Part shown: piece by piece, positions 1 to 8,141 of the stretch
How positions within the stretch are numbered: the stretch's first letter is position 1
How the letters are laid out: each line of letters opens with the position of its first letter
Assembly: GCA_017429885.1 (NCBI GenBank)
Contig: JAFROA010000354.1
Coordinates: 1-9,045, forward strand
Length of the DNA stretch: 9,045 bases
Source of the DNA: Bacteroidales bacterium
GTDB lineage: Bacteria > Bacteroidota > Bacteroidia > Bacteroidales > UBA932
Direction: 5' to 3'
Program-made: the position numbers and the translations under genes
Notes under the pieces: model-generated
The model's input: only the letters and a program-made list of their open reading frames with translations
Database searches by the model: none
What the model was told of the DNA's origin: nothing

Positions 1-15
1 CACAATAGGATTGAA

Positions 16-1485
16 ATGAGATTTGAGAATATCATAAAGGATTGCGGTTTGATCGAGGTCAAGGGAAGGCTTGACATCGACATCAAAGACGTATGCGATG
101 ATTCCAGGAGAGTATCGGCGGGCTCATTGTTCATCGCCGTGAAAGGACATGGCACAGACGGCCACGCATACATCGGGAAAGCAATCGAGAACGGTGCCGT
201 AGCCATAGTCTTAGAGGACGGTGACTTCCCTGAGTGCGGCGAAGGAATCACCTTTGTCAAAGTCTCATCCTCCCGCCACGCTTTGGCCATTATAGCAGCG
301 AACTACTATGACAACCCGTCCAGGAAGCTGTCCTTGGTGGGAATAACCGGCACCAATGGAAAGACGACCACTGTCACACTCCTGTACCACCTGTTCATGG
401 AGCAAGGCTACAATTGCGGTTTGCTTTCAACAATAGCCAATTATGTCGGGACAAGGCGCTTTGAGACCGCCAATACGACGGCTGACCCGTTGGTCATCAA
501 CTCCCTGATGGCAGAGATGGTGGAAGCCGGATGCGAGTATTGCTTCATGGAGGTCAGCTCAATCGGAGTGGAGCAGGAAAGGGTCGCCGGGCTGGACTTC
601 AAAGTTGGCATATTCTCAAACCTCACCCACGACCACCTGGACTACCACGGCACATTCGCCGAATACCTCCGTTGCAAGAAACTCTTTTTCGACAATCTCA
701 GCGCCGGAGCGACAGCGATAATTAACGTTGACGACAAACACGGTGAGGTGATGGTCCAGAATACCAAGGCGAAAGTTGTGACTTTCTCCTGCAGGGGCAT
801 CGCTGACCACACATGCCGGGTTCTCGAGGAGAGTTTCGAGGGCATGCTCTTGAAAATTGATGGACGTGAGGCATGGACAAGGCTTGTTGGAAAACACAAC
901 GCCAGTAATATCCTAGCCATCTACAGCGCAGCCATGGCGCTCGGAGCTGATCCGGAGGAGACCCTGGTGGCGATCAGCAAGCTTGAACCCGCACCTGGAA
1001 GACTGGAAGTGATGAGAGGACCAAGGAATATATCCGTGGTGATAGACTATGCCCACACTCCTGACGCATTGGACAATGTCCTTAAGACCCTCAGGGAAAT
1101 CGACAAGGGAAAGGAACTCGTCTGCCTGTTCGGCTGCGGAGGCGACCGTGACAGGACAAAGAGACCCGAGATGGCCAAGGTGGCTGAAGGATATTCGGAC
1201 AGGATTATCGTCACCTCTGACAACTCCCGCACAGAGAGGACGGAAGATATCCTTGAGGAGATTAAAGCCGGATTCGGCATTGAAGGGTTATCCAAGGCAA
1301 TATTCATCCCGGACAGGAAGGAGGCGATACGCGCCGCCATCATGTTCGCTTCCGAAGGAGCGATAGTGCTGCTCGCAGGCAAGGGTCACGAGACATATCA
1401 AATCATAGGGACAGAGAAGCGTCATTTTGACGAGAGAGAAATTGTCTCAGAGGTGTTCAAACAAATGGAAATAATTGAAAAATAA
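16..1485 (+). CDS. murE: UDP-MurNAc-tripeptide synthetase MurE
   Basis: Cytoplasmic ATP-dependent Mur ligase that adds the third stem-peptide residue to UDP-MurNAc-L-Ala-D-Glu. The 489 residues match the family length. The N-terminal domain carries the uridine-binding DDSRRVSAGSLFIAVKG segment (28-44). The ATP P-loop GTNGKTT is at 112-118, the TTADP substrate motif at about 154-158, and HDHLDYHG at 205-212 is followed by the lysine expected to be carbamylated (about K221). The C-terminal domain has DYAHTPDAL (344-352) and GKGHE (455-459). The acceptor-selecting motif reads DNSR (402-405) where the meso-DAP enzymes usually have DNPR; the retained arginine and GKGHE glutamate point to meso-DAP rather than lysine, by inference. 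ATG at 16 is preceded by a weak AGGA (7-10). It is followed 9 bases later by mraY, consistent with one operon. Confidence 0.97.
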   Translation: MRFENIIKDCGLIEVKGRLDIDIKDVCDDSRRVSAGSLFIAVKGHGTDGHAYIGKAIENGAVAIVLEDGDFPECGEGITFVKVSSSRHALAIIAANYYDNPSRKLSLVGITGTNGKTTTVTLLYHLFMEQGYNCGLLSTIANYVGTRRFETANTTADPLVINSLMAEMVEAGCEYCFMEVSSIGVEQERVAGLDFKVGIFSNLTHDHLDYHGTFAEYLRCKKLFFDNLSAGATAIINVDDKHGEVMVQNTKAKVVTFSCRGIADHTCRVLEESFEGMLLKIDGREAWTRLVGKHNASNILAIYSAAMALGADPEETLVAISKLEPAPGRLEVMRGPRNISVVIDYAHTPDALDNVLKTLREIDKGKELVCLFGCGGDRDRTKRPEMAKVAEGYSDRIIVTSDNSRTERTEDILEEIKAGFGIEGLSKAIFIPDRKEAIRAAIMFASEGAIVLLAGKGHETYQIIGTEKRHFDEREIVSEVFKQMEIIEK

Positions 1486-1494
1486 GTAATTACT

Positions 1495-2805
1495 ATGATA
1501 TACCACCTTTTCCAATATCTCGAGAGATTCGACATTCCCGGACAGGGTCTTTTCAAATACCTGTCCTTCAGGGCTATGTTGACAAGTGTGACCGCCATGT
1601 TGATCGCTTTCTTCATCGGCCGCAGGATCATCTCATGGCTTCAGCGCAAACAGATCGGAGAGACGATCAGGGATCTTGGACTTGAGGGGCAGATGCAGAA
1701 GAAGGGCACTCCCACGATGGGTGGTATCATCATCATCATTTCCATCGTGGTCCCGGCCTTGCTGTTCTGCGACTTGACCAACGTGTATCTCCAACTCCTG
1801 CTTTTCACCACCCTATGGTGCGGCGCTCTCGGTTTCGCTGATGATTACATCAAGGTTTTCAAGCACAATAAAGAGGGTCTGCACCCGAAAGTAAAGCTTC
1901 TTGCGCAGCTTATCCTCGGACTTGTGGTAGGAATGACTGTCTGGCTCAGCAACGATATAGTTATCAGGGAGAAAGTGCCTGTGAAAGCAGGTATAGACAA
2001 TGTCGTGGAGAGAGGTGACAGGACCGCCCTTGACGTGGACTCTGAGACTCTCGTGGCTGAGGATACGGGGTGGAAGATGGAGAATGTTGTCAAGAGCACC
2101 AAGACCACCATTCCGTTCGTGAAGGACAACGAATTCGACTACAAGTGGCTCTCCCCCTTCAAAGGCAGGTGGGGATGGTATTGCAAATGGGCTATTTACG
2201 TGCTCATGATCGTGATAGTCATCACCGCTTGTTCCAACGGTACCAACCTGACAGATGGAATGGATGGCCTCGCCGCGGGGACAAGCGCCATCGTGGGAGT
2301 GGTGCTTGGTGTACTCGCTTGGGTAGGAGGCAACTTGGTCAACTCCGATTACTTGAACATCATGTACATCCCCGGGAGCGGAGAGATAGCTATTTTCATG
2401 TCAGCCTTCGTCGGCGCCCTGATGGGATTCCTGTGGTTCAACTCTTACCCCGCCCAAGTGTTCATGGGAGACACGGGAAGCCTCACTATCGGAGGAATCA
2501 TAGGAGTCAGCGCCGTGCTTATGCGCAAGGAGCTCCTCCTCCCCATCCTTTGCGGGATTTTCCTAGTGGAGTCGCTCTCGGTCATCATGCAAAGGTATTA
2601 CTTCAAGTACACTAAAAAGAAATACGGTGAGGGACACAGGATATTCAAGATGACCCCACTCCATCACCACTACCAGAAAGAGGGCATCCCGGCCTTGATA
2701 CAAAAGCCGGTGCACGCCATTCCGGAGGCTAAGATTGTGGCCAGGTTCTGGCTGATCGGGATCATCCTTGCGGTCGCTACCCTGGCATTGCTGAAAATCA
2801 GATAA
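1495..2805 (+). CDS. mraY: Phospho-N-acetylmuramoyl-pentapeptide-transferase MraY (lipid I synthase)
   Basis: Polytopic inner-membrane enzyme that transfers phospho-MurNAc-pentapeptide from UDP to undecaprenyl phosphate, making lipid I. Visible family motifs are KKGTPTMGG (69-77), the catalytic pair ADDYIK (115-120, D116/D117), [12 protein letters not shown] (248-259), [15 protein letters not shown] (316-330, with the magnesium-site aspartate D326) and the TPLHHHY histidine motif (387-393). About ten hydrophobic helices are seen. At 436 residues it is much longer than the roughly 360-residue proteobacterial enzyme; most of the excess is a hydrophilic insertion at about 152-230, on the extracytoplasmic side, ending in the [10 protein letters not shown] segment known from Bacteroidota MraY. 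The start is the first ATG after the murE stop. The spacer TAATTACT has no Shine-Dalgarno sequence, so initiation probably depends on an A/T-rich leader or coupling to murE. Confidence 0.97.
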   Translation: MIYHLFQYLERFDIPGQGLFKYLSFRAMLTSVTAMLIAFFIGRRIISWLQRKQIGETIRDLGLEGQMQKKGTPTMGGIIIIISIVVPALLFCDLTNVYLQLLLFTTLWCGALGFADDYIKVFKHNKEGLHPKVKLLAQLILGLVVGMTVWLSNDIVIREKVPVKAGIDNVVERGDRTALDVDSETLVAEDTGWKMENVVKSTKTTIPFVKDNEFDYKWLSPFKGRWGWYCKWAIYVLMIVIVITACSNGTNLTDGMDGLAAGTSAIVGVVLGVLAWVGGNLVNSDYLNIMYIPGSGEIAIFMSAFVGALMGFLWFNSYPAQVFMGDTGSLTIGGIIGVSAVLMRKELLLPILCGIFLVESLSVIMQRYYFKYTKKKYGEGHRIFKMTPLHHHYQKEGIPALIQKPVHAIPEAKIVARFWLIGIILAVATLALLKIR

Positions 2806-2806
2806 T

Positions 2807-2813
2807 AAAGGAG
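2807..2813 (+). promoter_or_regulatory. Ribosome binding site of murD
   Basis: AAAGGAG lies directly after the mraY stop codon and 12 bases before the murD ATG at 2826. It is a good Shine-Dalgarno match, but the spacing is at the long end of the usual range. It supports the ATG at 2826 as the start, in the longest intergenic gap of the window (20 bases). Confidence 0.5.
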
Positions 2814-2825
2814 AATAAAAGATAT

Positions 2826-4166
2826 ATGAGCAGGATTGTAGTTTTGGGAGGTGGCGAGAGCGGCGTCGGAGCCGCTGTACTCGCGAAAGTTAAAGGATTT
2901 GATGTGTTTCTCTCGGATAACGGGGAGATCGCCGGGCATTATGCGGATGACCTGCGGAAATGGGACATTCCTTTTGAGCAGGGAGGCCATACGGAGGATC
3001 TGATCCTCAACGCTGACGAGGTGATAAAGAGCCCCGGAATACCCAGCACTGTCCCTATGATCCAGAAACTGGAGGCGCAAGGCACGCCTATCGTCTCGGA
3101 GATTGAGTTCGCCGGGAGATATGACACTGCCAAGAAGATATGCATCACCGGAAGTAACGGTAAGACGACGACAACGTCCCTTATCTATTACCTCCTCCAG
3201 AACGCCGGCCTGAACGTTGGCCTGGGAGGCAATATCGGCAAGAGCTACGCCTATCAGGTAGCGACCGAGCATTTTGATTATTCTGTCCTGGAAATCAGCA
3301 GCTTCCAACTAGACAACTGCTATGAGTTCCATCCTGACATCGCCATTATCACCAATATCACGCCCGACCATCTTGACAGATATGGCTACCAGTTGGAGAA
3401 CTACGTGAAGGCCAAATTCAGGATCACCCGGAACCTCAGCCCGGAGGACTGCTTCATCTTTGACTCCGACGACGAGATCACCATAGATCATCTCAACAAG
3501 ATTATCCTCTCCGCCAAGCGTCTACCCTTCACTCAGAAGACAGAGGTCGAACAGGGAGCGTTCCTTAAAGACGACAAGATCGTCGTCAGATACGAGGAAG
3601 AGGAATGCGACATATTCCTAAAGGAACTCGCCCTCGGAGGAAAGCACAACATCTACAACTCTATGGCCGCCGCTCTAGCGGCGAAAGCCTCCGGAATCGA
3701 CAATAAGACCATCCGGGAGTCTCTCGCCACCTTCCAACCAGTGGAACACAGGCTTGAGCCGGTCTTGAGCATCAAGGACGTGCTGTACATCAATGACTCT
3801 AAAGCGACGAACGTGGATGCCGCATGGTACGCTCTAGAGTGCCAGAGCAAGCCTGTGGTCTGGATAGTCGGAGGCAAGGACAAAGGCAATGATTACGAGG
3901 TACTTAAACCTTTGGTGAAGGACAAGGTCAAGGCTATAGTCTGCCTCGGAGTGGACAACACGAAAATCAAGGAGGCCTTCGGCGGCATAGTCGGTGACGG
4001 GAAACTTGTCGAGACACGCTCAGCCGCTGACGCCGTGAAGGAAGCCAGCAAATTCGCCGAGGCCGGAGACGTGGTGCTCCTGAGCCCCTGCTGCGCCAGT
4101 TTCGACCTGTTCACAAGCTATGAGGACAGGGGACGGAAGTTCAAAGAGGCTGTAAGGATGCTTTAG
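2826..4166 (+). CDS. murD: UDP-N-acetylmuramoylalanine--D-glutamate ligase MurD
   Basis: Cytoplasmic Mur ligase that adds D-glutamate to UDP-MurNAc-L-Ala using ATP. Its 446 residues fit the family. A Rossmann-like N-terminal domain begins IVVLGGGESGVGAA (4-17), with the KSPGIP loop at 68-73. The central ATPase domain has P-loop GSNGKTTT (109-116), LEISSFQL (155-162), NITPDHLDRY (177-186), the probable carbamylated lysine in AKFRI (K197) and GKHNIYN (272-278). The C-terminal domain has NDSKATN (323-329), WIVGGKDKG (346-354) and the SPCCASFDLF segment (420-429), where many relatives have a single cysteine (SPACASFD). It sits between mraY and ftsW, 12 bases before the latter, as expected for dcw order. 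Stop is TAG. Nothing suggests damage. Confidence 0.97.
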   Translation: MSRIVVLGGGESGVGAAVLAKVKGFDVFLSDNGEIAGHYADDLRKWDIPFEQGGHTEDLILNADEVIKSPGIPSTVPMIQKLEAQGTPIVSEIEFAGRYDTAKKICITGSNGKTTTTSLIYYLLQNAGLNVGLGGNIGKSYAYQVATEHFDYSVLEISSFQLDNCYEFHPDIAIITNITPDHLDRYGYQLENYVKAKFRITRNLSPEDCFIFDSDDEITIDHLNKIILSAKRLPFTQKTEVEQGAFLKDDKIVVRYEEEECDIFLKELALGGKHNIYNSMAAALAAKASGIDNKTIRESLATFQPVEHRLEPVLSIKDVLYINDSKATNVDAAWYALECQSKPVVWIVGGKDKGNDYEVLKPLVKDKVKAIVCLGVDNTKIKEAFGGIVGDGKLVETRSAADAVKEASKFAEAGDVVLLSPCCASFDLFTSYEDRGRKFKEAVRML

Positions 4167-4171
4167 AATAC

Positions 4172-4176
4172 AAGGA
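4172..4176 (+). promoter_or_regulatory. Possible ribosome binding site of ftsW
   Basis: AAGGA lies in the 12-base gap between the murD stop and the ftsW ATG at 4179, but only two bases from the start codon. That is closer than optimal, so the call is weak. It supports only mildly the choice of the ATG at 4179. Confidence 0.3.
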
Positions 4177-4178
4177 AT

Positions 4179-5618
4179 ATGGCTGAAGAGAAGAGAAAAA
4201 CCACTTTCTGGAACTTCTTCGATAACCTCGAGGGAGATAAGGTCGTGTGGATGATCGCCTTGATGTTGATGCTGATCTCCATCGTGGCCATCTTCTCCTC
4301 AACCTCCCAGCTGGCCATATCGCAGAACACCTCCAGAATGGCCATAGTCACCGAGCAGATAAAAATTTCCCTCTTGGGACTGGTGTTCATAATAATATGC
4401 TACAACATCAGGAGCATCGGGTTCTTCAGAGTATTCTCACAACTAGGCTATCTGGTCTCAATATTCTTCCTGATGATTCTGGCGACCCATAAGTCTGTCG
4501 GCCCCATTAAGCCGATAATGGTTAACAGCGCCTGGAGAATCGTCCAGGTCGGAGGATTCCAGCTCCATGTGTTCGAGGTTGTCAAAGTGGCGATGGTGAT
4601 GTACCTGGCATGGGCGGTGAATGCCTATCGGAACGATAAATTCATGATAGCCAACCTTTTGGCCAAGAAATACTCATTTTGGGGAAAGCCACTGGTTAAG
4701 AAGATAACTTACATCTATATACCTATCTTCACCGTTTGCCTCGGAATAATGGTCGGAAGTCTCTCCAGTACCCTGTTCATTGGAGGAATCATGTTCATCA
4801 CGATTCTGATTGGAGGGATCAGTGTCAAAGAGCTCGTGGTACCAGGCCTTGTCGCCGTCGGGTTGCTTATAGGCTGTGTGGGTATAAATGCCGCTTCAGA
4901 CAAACCGAGTGACCAGAAACCATTCCCTCACCTCGAGTCAGCCATCAACAGGTTGTCTACGGACAGCACCGAGAAGCGTATGGAGGCCATACGCACGGCA
5001 CCTCGCAACAGCAGCGAATTCCAGGAAGCGCTTGACAAGCTCAAGCAGCCTTTCAGCGCCAAGATAGCTATCCACGAAGGCGGCCTAGTCGGTAAAGGCC
5101 CCGGCAGGAGCACTCAGAGGTATGTCGTCCCCATCATGTTCGAGGACTACATGTTCAGCTTCATTGTCGAGGAATACGGATTGCTTGGAGGTATACTAGT
5201 CATCATACTATATATCAGCTTACTCGCCAGAGGATCCATAATCGCCCGCAACTGCGACAATCACTTCGCCAAGACAGCGGTTGCCGGACTGGTAATCCTG
5301 ATCACCGGCCAAGCTATGATGCATATCATGATCAACTGCGACATGGGTCCTTTGACCGGACAGACATTGCCTCTTGTCAGTCATGGGAACTCATCGTTCC
5401 TGATGTTCAGCATCGCTTTCGGTATCATACTGTCTATCAGCAAGATGGCTAGAAGAAAAATCGCCAGGGAGGCTGCCAAAGCAGCCCCTTTGGTGGAACA
5501 TGAGGAAGTAAACGAGATCGAGAGCGGCTTGAATGACTTGGATGCCCTTGAATCAGAGCTGCCAATTCACGACAACGACATTCCCGATTACGGAATAGAT
5601 GACCACAACAATGAATAG
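4179..5618 (+). CDS. ftsW: Septal peptidoglycan polymerase FtsW (SEDS family)
   Basis: Integral membrane glycosyltransferase of the SEDS family that polymerises lipid II at the division septum together with the class B penicillin-binding protein FtsI. It has 479 residues and about ten hydrophobic helices starting near residue 24. The long extracytoplasmic loop (about 236-320) ends in HEGGLVGKGPGRST (299-311), the counterpart of the family GxGxG loop. The expected catalytic aspartate is D323 in FEDYMFSFIVEE (321-332). PLTGQTLPLV (391-400) is the late-helix family motif. The next motif reads SHGNSS where SYGGSS is usual. The cytoplasmic tail (about 438-479) is strongly acidic, with 15 Asp/Glu and no Lys/Arg. 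FtsW rather than RodA is chosen because of the position between murD and murG. The TAG stop overlaps the murG ribosome binding site. Confidence 0.94.
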   Translation: MAEEKRKTTFWNFFDNLEGDKVVWMIALMLMLISIVAIFSSTSQLAISQNTSRMAIVTEQIKISLLGLVFIIICYNIRSIGFFRVFSQLGYLVSIFFLMILATHKSVGPIKPIMVNSAWRIVQVGGFQLHVFEVVKVAMVMYLAWAVNAYRNDKFMIANLLAKKYSFWGKPLVKKITYIYIPIFTVCLGIMVGSLSSTLFIGGIMFITILIGGISVKELVVPGLVAVGLLIGCVGINAASDKPSDQKPFPHLESAINRLSTDSTEKRMEAIRTAPRNSSEFQEALDKLKQPFSAKIAIHEGGLVGKGPGRSTQRYVVPIMFEDYMFSFIVEEYGLLGGILVIILYISLLARGSIIARNCDNHFAKTAVAGLVILITGQAMMHIMINCDMGPLTGQTLPLVSHGNSSFLMFSIAFGIILSISKMARRKIAREAAKAAPLVEHEEVNEIESGLNDLDALESELPIHDNDIPDYGIDDHNNE

Positions 5619-5622
5619 GAGG
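5617..5622 (+). promoter_or_regulatory. Ribosome binding site of murG, overlapping the ftsW stop
   Basis: AGGAGG is a full Shine-Dalgarno core, 8 bases before the murG ATG at 5631. Its first two bases are the end of the ftsW TAG stop. It is the strongest such site in the window, most other genes here having weak or badly spaced ones. It fixes the murG start and suggests efficient initiation or coupling to ftsW termination. Confidence 0.65.
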
Positions 5623-5630
5623 AAACCGTA

Positions 5631-6770
5631 ATGAATGAACCTTTGAGAGTGATAATAAGTGGAGGTGGTACCGGAGGACACATATTCCCGGCTGTCTCCA
5701 TCGCGAACAAGCTTAAAGAGATCAATCCCCAAACGGAGATCCTCTTCGTCGGAGCCAAAGGAAAGATGGAAATGGAGAAGGTTCCGGCCGCGGGATACAA
5801 GATAATTGGGCTGCCAATTACGGGACTCCAAAGGCAATTGACTGTGAAGAACATCTTGAATGACATCAGCGTGCCTTTCAGGGTATTGTCCAGCATACGC
5901 AAGGCCCGCCACCTTATTAAAGAATTCAAGCCCCAAGTTGCTATAGGAGTGGGTGGATATGCCAGCGCTCCCCTTCTGATGGCCGCCACGAGAATGGGAA
6001 TCCCGTCTTTGATACAGGAACAGAACGGTTTCGCCGGTCTCACCAACAAGAAACTCGGGGACAAGGTACAGAGCATATGTGTCGCCTACGAGGGAATGGA
6101 GCGTTTCTTTCCCAAGGACAAGATAGTCATGACCGGGAATCCTATCAGGAGCGTGTTTGTGCCCTGCACCCTGGAAATGAAAGAGGCTGGAGTCAAGGAA
6201 TACGGCCTGGATCCATCTAAAAAGCACATATTCATTGTCGGAGGAAGCCTTGGAAGCGCCAAGTTCAATTCTTGTGTCCGGCATTGGATCAGCGAGGGTT
6301 GCCCTGGTGCTGAGGGAGTCGATGTTCTCTGGCAATGCGGCAAATATTATAAGCCGGAGATAGATAAATTCATGGAGGAGGAGCTGAAGAAGAACCCTGA
6401 TTTGGCCTCCAAGGTCAAATATTCCGACTTCATCGTAAGAATGGATCTCGCCTACGCCGCGGCGGACGTCGTTATCTCAAGGTCTGGAGCCAGCAGTGTA
6501 TCAGAGCTTTGCGCGGCTCATAAGGCGGTGATATTCGTGCCCTCCCCCAATGTCGCGGAGGATCACCAGACCCACAATGCCATGGCTTTGGTACGCAAAG
6601 ACGCCGCGATGATAGTCAAGGATGCCGATGCTATAGAAAAGATGATTCCCACGGCTCTCGAGCTCCTGAAAGATACTGAGAAGATCAAGACTCTTGAGGA
6701 TAACGCAGGTAAAATGGCGCTGCCGGATGCGGCGACAAAGATCGCTGAGGAAGTCTACAAGCTTGTATAA
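5631..6770 (+). CDS. murG: Lipid II synthase MurG (UDP-GlcNAc transferase)
   Basis: Peripheral membrane GT-B glycosyltransferase on the cytoplasmic face. It adds GlcNAc from UDP-GlcNAc to lipid I, giving lipid II. The 379 residues are near family length. The N-terminal lipid-acceptor domain has the glycine-rich loop GGGTGGHIFPA (11-21), the second loop GVGGYASAP (106-114) and IQEQNGFAGLTNK (128-140). The C-terminal donor domain has GNPIR (169-173), the third glycine loop GGSLGSAKFN (204-213), SRSGASSVSEL (283-293) and PNVAEDHQTHNA (306-317), which contacts UDP-GlcNAc in the family. The start is supported by an AGGAGG eight bases upstream. It is followed by murC after six bases. All key motifs are present. 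Confidence 0.97.
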   Translation: MNEPLRVIISGGGTGGHIFPAVSIANKLKEINPQTEILFVGAKGKMEMEKVPAAGYKIIGLPITGLQRQLTVKNILNDISVPFRVLSSIRKARHLIKEFKPQVAIGVGGYASAPLLMAATRMGIPSLIQEQNGFAGLTNKKLGDKVQSICVAYEGMERFFPKDKIVMTGNPIRSVFVPCTLEMKEAGVKEYGLDPSKKHIFIVGGSLGSAKFNSCVRHWISEGCPGAEGVDVLWQCGKYYKPEIDKFMEEELKKNPDLASKVKYSDFIVRMDLAYAAADVVISRSGASSVSELCAAHKAVIFVPSPNVAEDHQTHNAMALVRKDAAMIVKDADAIEKMIPTALELLKDTEKIKTLEDNAGKMALPDAATKIAEEVYKLV

Positions 6771-6776
6771 GAGGTT

Positions 6777-8141
6777 ATGTCAGAGTATTCAAAGATATAT
6801 TTCATCGGGATAGGCGGCATCGGCATGAGCGCCATAGCCAGGTATTATAAAATCAAAGGCTACCCTGTCGCCGGATACGACCGAACCCCTTCGGATCTTA
6901 CCCGCCAGCTGGAGGAAGAAGGGATACACGTCCATTATACCGATGACCCGGATTATATCCCTAAAGACGTCGCTTCCACGCTAGTGGTTTACACCCCGGC
7001 GGTTCCAGACGATCTCGGGGAGATGGTATACGTCAGGGAGCATGGGTACACCCTGGTGAAACGTTCAAGAATGCTTGGCGAGCTGTCTTCAGGACAGACC
7101 TGCCTGGCGGTTGCCGGGACTCATGGGAAAACCACCACCAGCACCCTCATAGCGCACATTATCACGAAATCCGGCTCCGGCTGCTCAGCCTTCCTCGGAG
7201 GTATATCAAAGAACTACGGGACGAACCTCCTGGTTAACCAGACGCCCGTATTCGTGGCTGAGGCCGATGAATATGACCGTTCATTCCTGCAACTTCATCC
7301 TGCTGTCGCCGTAATCACGGCGATGGACGCCGACCATCTCGACATATACGGGACTCACAAGGAATACTGCAAAGCCTTCAAGACTTTCGCTTCGCAGGTA
7401 TCCCGCTGCGTCATCATAAAGAAAGGTCTGGATATCACCCCAGCGGATACTGACGCCAGGATAATGACCTACAGCTACAATGACACCTCCGCTGATTTTC
7501 ATGCGGTGGATGCCAGACCTGATGAACTCGGTCACTATATATTCGACCTTGTCTATCCGGGAGGTGTCATAAAAGATGTCAGATGCGGTGTACCCGGATG
7601 GGTCAATGTGGAGAACAGTGTCGCGGCGGCTGCTGTGTGTCTGACGCAGGGACTTCCAGCCGAGCGTGTCAAAGCGTCAATCGGCAATTTCGCTGGAGTG
7701 ATGAGAAGGCTGGATGTCCATGTGGCCAGTCCTTCTCTCACATACATTGACGACTATGCCCATCACCCTAGAGAACTCGCCAGCGCGATTTCCTCCATCA
7801 GGATGATGTATCCCGGCAGAAAGCTTACAGCGATTTTCCAGCCGCACCTGTTCACTCGGACAAGAGACTTCGCCAGAGAATTCGCTGAGGCTCTCAGTGC
7901 GGTGGACAAACTCATATTACTTGACATATACCCGGCAAGGGAGGAACCTATCCCTGGAGTTACTTCAGAGATTATTTTCAAGGATGTCACTGCCCCGGAG
8001 AAGGTTCTTCTCAGGAAAGAGGTGTTGATGGATTATTTGGCCAAGGAGCCTGTGGATGTTCTCGCCACCTTTGGAGCCGGCAACATAGACAGATTTATTG
8101 AGCCCATCACAAAGGCGCTTGAAGAAAGACTTGGGAAATGA
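6777..8141 (+). CDS. murC: UDP-N-acetylmuramate--L-alanine ligase MurC
   Basis: First Mur ligase of the pathway, adding L-alanine to UDP-MurNAc in the cytoplasm with ATP. The 454 residues match the family. The N-terminal Rossmann domain starts with GIGGIGMSAIA (11-21). Further motifs are YTPAVP (72-77), P-loop GTHGKTTT (114-121), VAEADEYDRSFL (160-171), MDADHLDIYG (183-192), DDYAHHP (325-331), IFQPHLFTRT (353-362) and TFGAGNI (431-437). The entry to the C-terminal domain reads GVMRRLD (307-313), with leucine where the family mostly has phenylalanine (RRFD/RRFE). GAGG (6771-6774) fills most of the six-base gap after murG, too close to the ATG to be a good ribosome site. The TGA stop overlaps the ftsQ ATG. 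If TGA were read as sense, the protein would gain only six residues before TAG (8157-8159). Confidence 0.97.
   Translation: MSEYSKIYFIGIGGIGMSAIARYYKIKGYPVAGYDRTPSDLTRQLEEEGIHVHYTDDPDYIPKDVASTLVVYTPAVPDDLGEMVYVREHGYTLVKRSRMLGELSSGQTCLAVAGTHGKTTTSTLIAHIITKSGSGCSAFLGGISKNYGTNLLVNQTPVFVAEADEYDRSFLQLHPAVAVITAMDADHLDIYGTHKEYCKAFKTFASQVSRCVIIKKGLDITPADTDARIMTYSYNDTSADFHAVDARPDELGHYIFDLVYPGGVIKDVRCGVPGWVNVENSVAAAAVCLTQGLPAERVKASIGNFAGVMRRLDVHVASPSLTYIDDYAHHPRELASAISSIRMMYPGRKLTAIFQPHLFTRTRDFAREFAEALSAVDKLILLDIYPAREEPIPGVTSEIIFKDVTAPEKVLLRKEVLMDYLAKEPVDVLATFGAGNIDRFIEPITKALEERLGK

Noticed and set aside
1..15. Possible 3' end of an upstream gene (ftsI expected)
   Set aside because: Stops occur at 6-8 (TAG) and at 17-19 (TGA, overlapping the murE ATG), either of which could end an upstream gene. 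Too few bases are present to choose a frame or identify a protein.
2070..2615. Open frame of 181 codons on the + strand within mraY
   Set aside because: It lies in another frame inside mraY and is rich in Arg, His and Pro, as expected of a shadow frame. The MraY catalytic motifs are in the other frame.
2670..3308. Open frame of 212 codons on the - strand across the mraY-murD junction
   Set aside because: It is antisense to two well-supported genes, spans their junction, and encodes nothing recognisable.
5553..6335. Open frame of 260 codons on the - strand, antisense to murG
   Set aside because: The + strand carries a complete MurG with all its motifs. The antisense protein has no recognisable domain and no promoter or ribosome site that I can see.
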